From assembly GCA_964653285.1 (NCBI GenBank), contig CAZZEX010000143.1, positions 1 to 9,501 of the forward strand: a DNA stretch of 9,501 bases, read 5' to 3'. The notes under the pieces are model-generated. The model was not told where the DNA came from and made no database searches. It saw nothing but the letters and a program-made list of their open reading frames with translations. The position numbers and the translations under genes are program-made. This stretch comes from CAZZEX01 sp964653285 (lineage in GTDB: Bacteria > Chloroflexota > Anaerolineae > B4-G1). Below, piece by piece: positions 1-5,133 of this stretch; position 1 is the first letter of the stretch, and each line of letters opens with the position of its first letter.

Positions 1-234
1 TGCGAGGGAAGGGGGAGAAGACTCCCCTCCCCGCTTCGGGGAGGGGCCGGGGGAGGGGTCTCGACCTAACCCCCCGGCCCCCTTCCCTGCGAGGGAAGGG
101 GGAGAAGACTCCCCTCCCCGCTTCGGGGAGGGGCCGGGGGAGGGGTCTCGACCTAACCCCCCGGCCCCCTTCCCTGCGAGGGAAGGGGGAGAAGACTCCC
201 CTCCCCGCTTCGGGGAGGGGCCGGGGGAGAGGTG
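1..234 (-). repeat. 87-bp tandem palindromic array inside the ligase gene
   Basis: Units begin at 1, 88 and 175 (period 87 bp = 29 codons), with the third truncated at about 234. The array continues past the left edge. Each unit holds two hairpins: CTTCCCT/AGGGAAG with loop GCG, and ten-base arms CCCCTCCCCG/CGGGGAGGGG. On the minus strand it reads as a Pro/Gly/Lys-rich segment right after the hydrophobic stretch GLLGLLAGVAVQVAFW, so it extends a loop or tail of the membrane domain. Confidence 0.95.
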
Positions 235-3200
235 CCAGAACGCCACCTGCACCGCCACCCCCGCCAGCAGTCCCAGCAGCCCCAGCCGCGTCCAGTGGTC
301 CAGGTAGACGTTGTGCGGGTGCTCCAGATTGAACTCCTGCCAGGCGGAGGGGAGGACGTAGCGGGTACGGTAGGCGGCCGGGAAGTTGCCCGGCCCGACG
401 CCGAACCAGGGATGCTCGCGTATTAGCGCCAGGCTGCTGCGCCATAGTTCCAGCCGGAAGAATGTGCTTCCCTGCTGCAGGTCGAACATTGAGGCGAAGC
501 GTGGCAGGCGCAGGAGCGGGACTAACATCAGCGCACTAACCACGACGAGCGCCAGCATCGCCCAGCGGTAGGGGCGCGATGACCGCGCCCCTCCCCCGGC
601 CCGCCAGCCCATCACCAACAGCGCCGCCGGCAGCCCCAGGAGCAATGCCCCTCGCGAGAAACTGAACACCAGCGCCAGTGTCACCGCCACCAGCGCCAGC
701 GCGTAGAGCGCCCGGCGGTGACCTAACCCCCCAGCCCCCTTCCCTACCAGGGAAGGGGGAGTCCTCCCTCCCCGCTCTTCTTCCTTCCCTACCAGGGAAG
801 GGGGAGTCCTCCCGCCCTGCCCTTCTCTCTTCCCCACCAGGGAAGGGGGAGTTCCCCCGCCCTGCTCTTCTCCCTTCCCCACCAGGGAAGGGGGAGTTCC
901 CCCTCCCTGCCCTTCTCCCTTCCCCACCAGGGAAGGGGGAGTTCCCCCTCCCTGCCCTTCTCCCTTCCCCACCAGGGAAGGGGGAGTCCTCCCTCCCCGT
1001 CCTTCTCCCTCCCCCCGTGGGGGAGGGCCGGGGGAGGGGGCCCACAGTGCGACGGCCACCAACAGCGGCCATACCCGCCCCAGGTACAGCCCGACGTTGT
1101 TGGGCGAGTAGTAGACACTCTGCAGGCGCGGCAGCCCGCCTTCGGCGACGGCAACGTTGCGCCCCAGGGCGTACTGCACCAGCCCGATGAGCGCCACCCC
1201 GACGGCACCCAGCACCCAGCCGTCCACGATCCGCCACCTGGCCCGCCCGTCCAGATGGGCCTGTCGCAGCAGCACGTAGTAGAGCGCCGGGAGCAGGAAG
1301 ACGGCCCGCAATTCAAAGAGCGCCGCCCATCGGTCAGCGGCGGCCAGGCTCGTCACCACCGCCGCCACCACCAGCAACACGACGGCCCAGTCGAGGGGGG
1401 TAAAGGGGATTCTCCTCCTCGCCATTCGCCATTTGCCATTCGCAATTCCTACCCCACACAACACCACCAGCACCTCCGGCAAACTGAGCGCCCGGTAGAG
1501 CATGCCCCCAGGGTGCAAATAGAACGGCGCTGTGAAGGCGACCAGCGCTAAGCCCAGGTCGGGCCGCAGCGCGAAGAGTGCGGCCAGCGCAGGCAGCGTG
1601 AGCAGGCTGAATAGGAGGCAGGAGGCAGGAGGCAGGAGGCAGGAAGTAGAAGAGAGGTCGCGTCCCCAACTGGTTCCGGCGGTGGCCCAGAGCAGGGCGG
1701 TCAGTCCCACGATTAGCGCCACCTGCGCCCACTCGGGCCAGCCGAGGAACATCTGCCCCAGCGCTGCCCACTTCACCCGCCGCGCGTCGCGCACCAGGAG
1801 CGTCGCCAGCACCAGTCCCGCCACGGCTAGCCCGGTCACCTTCCAGCCGTAGCCGTCGCGGGCTGGCTCCACCCCCACGCGCCAGTCCACCAGCGCCCAT
1901 TGGCCCTGCCCGCCCTCGGCCACGACCGTGACGGTGTGCAGGCCGGGGGAGAGGCCGGTCGCCAGGGGGACGGTAGCGACGGCGGGATCGTCGTCGTAAA
2001 GCACGACGTAGGCGCGCCCCGCCTCGTCCCGGGGCAACCGGTTGGCTGGCGTGCCATCCACCGTGACGTAGAGAAAGGCACGGTACGGCCCCCGCCGCAC
2101 CGTCAGCGCGACGGCCGTCCCATCGAAGCGGAAGGTGGCCCGACCGCCGCCGGAGCCTGCCGTGAGCACGGTCGAACGGCCGACATCGGCTCCCATCGGC
2201 CCCACGCGCCAGTCTCCTTCATAGGTCGCCCAGGGGTTGAGCGCCGGGTAGCCTCCGACCGGCCCACCGTCGGGGAGTGCGGCGGCCCACGCGGCCACCG
2301 CCTCGTAGACCGGGCGGGGTGCACCGTCGGGCCCCACCAGCGCGAAGCCCCAGCGCGGGTCGTCAGGGCCTGCCCCGAGCGTAGTCGAGGGGGCAGCGGC
2401 GGGCTGGAAGTGCTCCAGGATGAGCGCGCCAGCCCAGGGCCACTCGGCACGCGCCCGCTCCAGCGCTGCGACGGTGCGGGCCGCCTGGGTCGCTTCGTCG
2501 GTCTGGCCCCATAGGGAGGGCGCGCCCGTCCAGCCCGGCGGCAGCGCGTTCCACCCCCAGTGGCTGGCCCAGATTGCCTTGCCCGCGTCGCCGTGCTCGA
2601 CCATCACCTCTCGCAGCAGGAGCAACCGCGAGAAGTTCAGCACCGCTTCGTCGGCGCGGCGGTCGTCGGGACCAGTGTCGAAGCCATAAGGCTTGCCAAC
2701 CACGATGTCGAAGTAAGGAGCGGCCCCTGCCTGGTAGAGTTGTTCCAGGTAGCGCACGTCGCTCAGGTTCTGAGGGCCGGTTTCGACGGTGGGGGCCAGG
2801 CCAGCCAGGAGGATGTGGGCGTCAGGGCCTGCCGTGAGTGTAGACGAACGGTCGGCGGCGCGGATCGCGCGGGCAGTGCGGGCCAGCAGATCGGCGTAGG
2901 CGGGTGGGTTGACCGGGCCGCCGCCCCAGTGGTCCGCCAGGTTCGGTTCGTCCCAGACCTGGTAGTAGTCCACCTGCGCCCCGTAGCGGGCAGCGAAGGC
3001 GCGAGCGAAACTGGCGAAGCGGTCAGAGCCCGCCGTGAGCACAGTCGAATGGTCGGCGGGTGGGGTGGGGGGGCTATCGTCGAGGACGGCCACCAGCCGC
3101 AGTTGGGGGTGGCGGGCCAGCGCGGCCAGGATGCGGTCAGGGACGCTCCAGTCGTAGGGACGCGGTGACCGCGCCCCTACCTCTGGCTCGATCTGGCTCC

Positions 3201-3468
3201 AATAGAAGGATTGGCGCACCCAGACGAAGCCGCCCGCGGCGATGCGGGCCAGCGCGGCCTCCAGTTCCTCGTCGTCGTACTGCTCTAGCGCGACGTTGAC
3301 GCCCAGGATGGGCACGTCGGCCTCGGCCACGGGCGTGGGGAAGCCTTCGGGCCGGCCCTGCGTGCGGGTCTGATGTGTCACGACGACGGCCGGCACGGCC
3401 ACACCGACAGCGAGCAGCAGAGCCAGCCACAGGAGCAGGCGGAGCGTGCGAGGCGGCGAATCAGACAT
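1..3468 (-). CDS. Glycosidase-like / O-antigen ligase (Wzy_C) fusion membrane protein, 3' end beyond window
   Basis: I read every minus-strand codon from ATG 3468 to position 1 and found no stop, so at least 1156 codons are open. Residues about 8-32 form a hydrophobic anchor. Residues about 45-420 look like a clan GH-A TIM barrel, with VWDEPN holding the acid/base Glu at 174. Residues about 425-530 look like a beta-sandwich. From about 540 the protein is multi-spanning and shows the Wzy_C signature: SPNNVGLYLG, FSRGALLLGLPAALL, HPWFGVGPGNF (near 1020) and HPHNVYLD (near 1050). By family this domain polymerises or ligates lipid-linked polysaccharide; the outer glycosidase-like domain may bind or trim the glycan (inference). 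The position usually holding the nucleophile Glu reads ASHWGWN, with His303. The start overlaps the stop of the upstream ORF in ATGTCTGA, so the two are probably co-translated. Several repeat families are embedded in frame. Domain calls are from recognition, not a profile search. Confidence 0.85.
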   Translation of the reverse strand, partial: MSDSPPRTLRLLLWLALLLAVGVAVPAVVVTHQTRTQGRPEGFPTPVAEADVPILGVNVALEQYDDEELEAALARIAAGGFVWVRQSFYWSQIEPEVGARSPRPYDWSVPDRILAALARHPQLRLVAVLDDSPPTPPADHSTVLTAGSDRFASFARAFAARYGAQVDYYQVWDEPNLADHWGGGPVNPPAYADLLARTARAIRAADRSSTLTAGPDAHILLAGLAPTVETGPQNLSDVRYLEQLYQAGAAPYFDIVVGKPYGFDTGPDDRRADEAVLNFSRLLLLREVMVEHGDAGKAIWASHWGWNALPPGWTGAPSLWGQTDEATQAARTVAALERARAEWPWAGALILEHFQPAAAPSTTLGAGPDDPRWGFALVGPDGAPRPVYEAVAAWAAALPDGGPVGGYPALNPWATYEGDWRVGPMGADVGRSTVLTAGSGGGRATFRFDGTAVALTVRRGPYRAFLYVTVDGTPANRLPRDEAGRAYVVLYDDDPAVATVPLATGLSPGLHTVTVVAEGGQGQWALVDWRVGVEPARDGYGWKVTGLAVAGLVLATLLVRDARRVKWAALGQMFLGWPEWAQVALIVGLTALLWATAGTSWGRDLSSTSCLLPPASCLLFSLLTLPALAALFALRPDLGLALVAFTAPFYLHPGGMLYRALSLPEVLVVLCGVGIANGKWRMARRRIPFTPLDWAVVLLVVAAVVTSLAAADRWAALFELRAVFLLPALYYVLLRQAHLDGRARWRIVDGWVLGAVGVALIGLVQYALGRNVAVAEGGLPRLQSVYYSPNNVGLYLGRVWPLLVAVALWAPSPGPPPRGEGEGRGGRTPPSLVGKGEGQGGGTPPSLVGKGEGQGGGTPPSLVGKGEEQGGGTPPSLVGKREGQGGRTPPSLVGKEEERGGRTPPSLVGKGAGGLGHRRALYALALVAVTLALVFSFSRGALLLGLPAALLVMGWRAGGGARSSRPYRWAMLALVVVSALMLVPLLRLPRFASMFDLQQGSTFFRLELWRSSLALIREHPWFGVGPGNFPAAYRTRYVLPSAWQEFNLEHPHNVYLDHWTRLGLLGLLAGVAVQVAFWHLSPGPSPKRGGESSPPSLAGKGAGGLGRDPSPGPSPKRGGESSPPSLAGKGAGGLGRDPSPGPSPKRGGESSPPSLA
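568..594. repeat. 27-bp palindrome, copy 2
   Basis: GTAGGGGCGCGATGACCGCGCCCC plus CTCC. It is nearly identical to the copy at 3154-3180. Both copies are 27 bp and lie in frame in the same gene, here giving the loop residues GARSSRPY just before a membrane segment (WAMLALVVVSALML). Confidence 0.85.
721..1044 (-). repeat. 45-bp tandem palindromic array inside the ligase gene
   Basis: The triplet CAG of CAGGGAAGGGGGAGT occurs at 748, 793, 838, 883, 928 and 973, an exact 45-bp period in six copies, flanked by outer pieces that pair loosely with each other (ACCTAACCCCCCAGCCCCC and the GGGGGAGGGCCGGGGGAGGG side). On the minus strand each unit encodes a 15-residue peptide, PSLVGKGEGQGGGTP with small variations. 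Together they insert about 105 residues (about 806-916) between two membrane segments of Wzy_C. Confidence 0.95.
1421..1448. repeat. Heptamer tandem repeat, GCCATTY x4
   Basis: GCCATTC, GCCATTT, GCCATTC, GCAATTC follow one another at 1421, 1428, 1435 and 1442. On the minus strand this reads as the polar stretch GIANGKWRMARRR between two hydrophobic segments of the ligase domain. Confidence 0.85.
1614..1648. repeat. Heptamer tandem repeat, GGAGGCA x4 plus a degenerate copy
   Basis: GGAGGCA occurs at 1614, 1621, 1628 and 1635, followed by GGAAGTA at 1642. On the minus strand it encodes SCLLPPASCLL, inside a region that otherwise reads as loop and membrane segment of the ligase domain. Confidence 0.9.
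2152..2178 (-). repeat. Short interspersed repeat (TCGAC...GCAGGC type), copy in the beta-sandwich
   Basis: Minus strand encodes GRSTVLTAGS between ADV and GGGRATF. The nucleotide core CGTTCGACCGTGCTCACGGC matches the three other copies in this gene. Confidence 0.8.
2362..2391 (-). repeat. Short interspersed repeat, copy near end of glycosidase domain
   Basis: Minus strand reads TCGACTACGCTCGGGGCAGG and encodes APSTTLGAGP between FQPAA and DDPRWGF. Removing about 8 residues would leave an uninterrupted loop (inference). Confidence 0.85.
2821..2850 (-). repeat. Short interspersed repeat, copy in the middle of the glycosidase domain
   Basis: Minus strand encodes RSSTLTAGP between IRAAD and DAHILLAG. 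The core CGTTCGTCTACACTCACGGC is a variant of the same unit. Confidence 0.85.
3022..3051 (-). repeat. Short interspersed repeat, copy near start of glycosidase domain
   Basis: Minus strand encodes HSTVLTAGSD between PPAD and RFASFA. The core TTCGACTGTGCTCACGGCGG matches the other copies and also the one at the start of the methyltransferase at 6306. Confidence 0.85.
3154..3180. repeat. 27-bp palindrome, copy 1
   Basis: GTAGGGACGCGGTGACCGCG followed by CCCCTAC. The arms GCGCGGT-like/ACCGCGC can form a hairpin around a central G. It encodes GARSPRPY in frame between IEPEV and DWSVPD of the glycosidase-like domain. Confidence 0.85.
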
Positions 3469-3955
3469 CCGGCGCTTCCCCGGGCTGGGAAGAGTGGGTC
3501 AATTGGCCGTCGTCGAGTTTGTAGACGGCAGTGGCGAAGTCGTAGATGACCGGGGCGTGGGTCGCCACGACCAGCGCGGTCCTCTCCAGCGCCACGATCT
3601 GGCGGAACAGGGAGAGGATTTCACGCCCGGTGCGGCTGTCCGGTTCGCCAGTCGGCTCGTCGGCCAGCAGGAGGCCCGGCCCGTTGGCCAGCGCGATGGC
3701 GATGGCGACGCGCTGCTGCTCGCCGCCCGAAAGTTCGTGGGGCCGATGATTCAGACGGTTGGCCATCCCCACCGCATCCAGCCGGTCGCGCAGGACGGCG
3801 ACGTTGACCCCCTCGGCGTAGAGGATGAGCGCGCAGATGGTGGTGGTGACCACCAGCACGCCCAGTGCCACGGCCGCGTGGCTCCCCAGCGCCGTCCACG
3901 TGCGCCGCAGCGCTAGTTGGATTGTGGCAAAGAATTGATTTGATAAACGCCTCAA
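3461..3955 (-). pseudogene. Chimeric ABC transporter remnant: permease N-terminus joined to ATPase C-terminus
   Basis: From TTG 3955 (GAGG seven bases upstream) the first 50 or so residues look like the start of an FtsX/MacB-type permease: IQLALRRTW, then a hydrophobic segment ending LILYAEGVNVAVLRD. The reading then passes without a break into the C-terminal half of a LolD-like ATPase: LNHRPHELSGGEQQRVAIA (ABC signature), GLLLADEPTGE (Walker B) and VVATHAP (H-loop). Walker A and the Q-loop are absent, and LolD-type proteins are normally about 225 residues, so the 164-aa product cannot be a complete ATPase. The usual ELDS-like D-loop reads EPDS. It is expressed from a good promoter and overlaps the ligase gene by 8 bp, so translation through it may still serve to couple the ligase. 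The longer frame from ATG 4180 is unlikely because it starts upstream of the promoter. Confidence 0.75.
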
Positions 3956-3998
3956 TGTCGGTCCTCGTTGCGTGTTTGCACTTTCCGCAAGTTTGGTG

Positions 3999-4027
3999 GT
4001 TATACGACACCTGAGTGAATCTGTCAA
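3999..4027 (-). promoter_or_regulatory. Sigma70 promoter for the ABC remnant / ligase operon
   Basis: Minus strand shows TTGACA (4027-4022), a 17-nt spacer and TATAAC (4004-3999). Transcription would start near 3992, leaving a leader of about 37 nt before the TTG start at 3955. The match is near consensus and lies in a local AT-rich patch of an otherwise GC-rich region. Confidence 0.75.
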
Positions 4028-4148
4028 GTATATCGGCCGGCAGCGCGCGGTTGACGCGGCGCCCTCTCGCATCGCCTGAAACATCCTCCTGCGCCCCGAA
4101 GTGCTGTGTGGCAGCGCCAGAACAGTCAGGCCGACCCATTGAGCCGGC

Positions 4149-4177
4149 TTGACGTCAGGGCTTACTCGCGGTAGAAT
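4149..4177 (+). promoter_or_regulatory. Sigma70 promoter for the DUF3842 gene
   Basis: TTGACG (4149-4154), exactly 17 nt, then TAGAAT (4172-4177). Expected start near 4184, giving a leader of about 60 nt to ATG 4245. It is divergent from the promoter at 3999-4027, with about 120 bp between the two -35 boxes. Confidence 0.65.
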
Positions 4178-4191
4178 CACACCCGGAGGAA

Positions 4192-4227
4192 TCGGTCATC
4201 AGTCTTTGGTCATTTGTTCATTGGTCA
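4192..4227. repeat. Heptamer repeat, TTGGTCA type, in the DUF3842 leader
   Basis: TCGGTCA (4192), TCAGTCT (4199), TTGGTCA (4206), TTTGTTCA (4213) and TTGGTCA (4221) form a degenerate 7-bp array between the promoter and the ribosome binding site GGAGG (4235-4239). Confidence 0.75.
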
Positions 4228-4244
4228 TCGGGACGGAGGTCTTT

Positions 4245-4667
4245 ATGATCGTCGCAGTGATTGACGGCATGGGCGGGGGCATTGGAGCTCAGATTGTGAC
4301 CCAACTGCGGCGAGAACTGTCGCTGGAGGTGGAGGTTCTCGCACTGGGCACCAATGCTATCGCCACCGATAAGATGATGAGAGCCCGCGCCAACCGAGGA
4401 GCCAGCGGTGAGAACGCGATTCGCGTGTGCGTCGGTCAGGCTGATTTCATCCTGGCCCCTATCGGCGTGGTCGTTCCCAACTCCTTGATGGGCGAGGTTA
4501 CGCCGGCCATCGCCACGGTCGTGGCCAACGCGCGGGGGCGCAAACTCCTCCTGCCCATCAACCAGCCCCACTTCGAGATCGTGGGCATCGAGTGGAAACC
4601 GCTCACCAAACAGATCAGCGCCGCCATCGAAGTCATCCGGCAGGCGCTGGAGGCCGAGGAAGTTTGA
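4245..4667 (+). CDS. DUF3842 family protein
   Basis: 140 aa. ATG 4245 is chosen because GGAGG (4235-4239) sits five bases upstream; the upstream in-frame extension would cross the heptamer repeat and promoter. The N-terminus MIVAVIDGMGGGIGAQIV is a Rossmann-like glycine-rich beta-loop-alpha start, followed by LEVEVLALGTNAIATDKMMRA and GENAIRVCVGQADFILAPIGV, which I recognise as DUF3842. The length fits the family. No biochemical function is known to me. It is followed 143 bp later by a CooT-type gene, a pairing I recall from other anaerobes, so a role in a nickel or redox-enzyme context is possible but inferred. Family call is from recognition. Confidence 0.85.
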   Translation: MIVAVIDGMGGGIGAQIVTQLRRELSLEVEVLALGTNAIATDKMMRARANRGASGENAIRVCVGQADFILAPIGVVVPNSLMGEVTPAIATVVANARGRKLLLPINQPHFEIVGIEWKPLTKQISAAIEVIRQALEAEEV

Positions 4668-4673
4668 CCTGGT

Positions 4674-4702
4674 TTGACATTTTCTGGAGATCATGGTATG
4701 GT
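4674..4702 (+). promoter_or_regulatory. Candidate promoter for the CooT-type gene
   Basis: TTGACA (4674-4679), 17 nt, then TATGGT (4697-4702). The -35 is perfect and the -10 matches four of six positions. The predicted start near 4709 coincides with the first base of the leader hairpin, giving a leader of about 100 nt. Confidence 0.5.
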
Positions 4703-4708
4703 CATCGC

Positions 4709-4794
4709 CGCCGGCATGAAGTCGGCGCAAAATAGCGTATCATGAAGATCGCCATCGGCCGGCCTGAAGGCCTGGTATGGGCGGTCTTTTGTTT
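4709..4794 (+). promoter_or_regulatory. Structured leader with terminator hairpin upstream of the CooT-type gene (candidate attenuator)
   Basis: Hairpin A pairs GCCGGC (4710-4715) with GUCGGC (4721-4726) around loop AUGAA. Hairpin B pairs 4747-4755 with 4777-4786 (one bulged G) and contains GGCC-UGAA-GGCC (4761-4772); it is followed by TTTTGTTTTCTCT, as in intrinsic terminators. The 3' arm of A can instead pair with GCCGGC at 4758-4763, which would break B. The terminator ends about 10 nt before the SD of the next gene. It may simply end the DUF3842 transcript, but promoter, switching arms and position suit attenuation. Confidence 0.6.
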
Positions 4795-4810
4795 TCTCTG
4801 GAGGTGCAAG

Positions 4811-5023
4811 ATGTGTGAAACCACCGTCTATCTCAGCGACGACGGCGAAGAGCGGAAGGTCATGGAGGATGTAGTGCTCGTGCAGCCCGAGGACGACGCT
4901 TACCTGCTGGTCAACATCCTGGGCGAGCAGAAACTGGTGCAGGGGTGCATCGTGAAAATAGACTTTCTGAAGCACACCCTCCATCTGGGCCAGTCGCAGG
5001 AGCCAGCCGCCGTCGAGAGCTAA
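4811..5023 (+). CDS. CooT family nickel-binding protein
   Basis: 70 aa. ATG 4811 is set by GGAGG (4800-4804) six bases upstream and by the family's invariant start Met-Cys. The sequence MCETTVYLSDDGEERKVMED, then LVNILGEQKLVQGCIVKIDF, matches the CooT/DUF2097-like small beta-barrel family. In Rhodospirillum rubrum CooT, Cys2 binds nickel, and the protein assists nickel delivery to CO dehydrogenase; Cys2 is present here. A second Cys lies in VQGCIVK. No CO dehydrogenase gene is visible in the window, so the client enzyme is unknown. Neighbours with metal-binding motifs (5903-6304) and lar remnants fit a nickel theme. The in-frame upstream ATG at 4742 is rejected because it lies inside the leader hairpins. 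Confidence 0.85.
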   Translation: MCETTVYLSDDGEERKVMEDVVLVQPEDDAYLLVNILGEQKLVQGCIVKIDFLKHTLHLGQSQEPAAVES

Positions 5024-5067
5024 TCGGGCACATACTGCGTTCCTGAAGCCAACAGCACAATAGTTCG

Positions 5068-5125
5068 AAGGGCCATGAAGGCCGCCTCCGGCTTGAAGCC
5101 AGCCGGTCTTCGTGGCCCTTTCTGG
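5068..5125 (+). terminator. Long hairpin after the CooT-type gene (terminator or leader of the methyltransferase)
   Basis: Bases 5068-5084 pair with 5104-5120 in 17 consecutive pairs, two of them G-U, and an inner GGC-UUGAA-GCC (5090-5100) caps the stem. TTTCTGGTTTC follows, only moderately U-rich. An alternative small hairpin GGCC-AUGAA-GGCC (5071-5083) uses the same 5' arm. It lies 44 nt after the CooT stop and 13 nt before the next start codon. Confidence 0.65.
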
Positions 5126-5133
5126 TTTCACTG

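Noticed and set aside
721..1044. CRISPR array
   Set aside because: The 45-bp units are contiguous with no variable spacers, are translated in frame and have no cas genes nearby.
678..1190. 170-aa Pro-rich plus-strand protein
   Set aside because: It is the antisense of the 45-bp array and ligase frame; low complexity and no recognisable domain.
536..1237. 233-aa minus-strand ORF in another frame
   Set aside because: The ligase frame through the same bases gives clear Wzy_C motifs and membrane segments; this one is repeat-derived and Arg/Gly-rich.
2560..3168. 202-aa plus-strand ORF
   Set aside because: Shadow of the glycosidase-like gene; no domain and no RBS.
3956..4180. Longer N-terminus of the ABC chimera from ATG 4180
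   Set aside because: It begins upstream of the mapped promoter and has no membrane or ABC features; TTG 3955 has a SD and fits a permease start.
4709..4794. Known Moco or NiCo riboswitch
   Set aside because: I could not match the conserved cores from memory; left as an unassigned structured leader pending an Rfam scan.
4742..4810. Upstream extension of CooT (MKIAIGRPEG...), superficially like the start of CooC
   Set aside because: It is encoded by the terminator hairpin, has no SD and lacks a P-loop; the family starts at Met-Cys after GGAGG.
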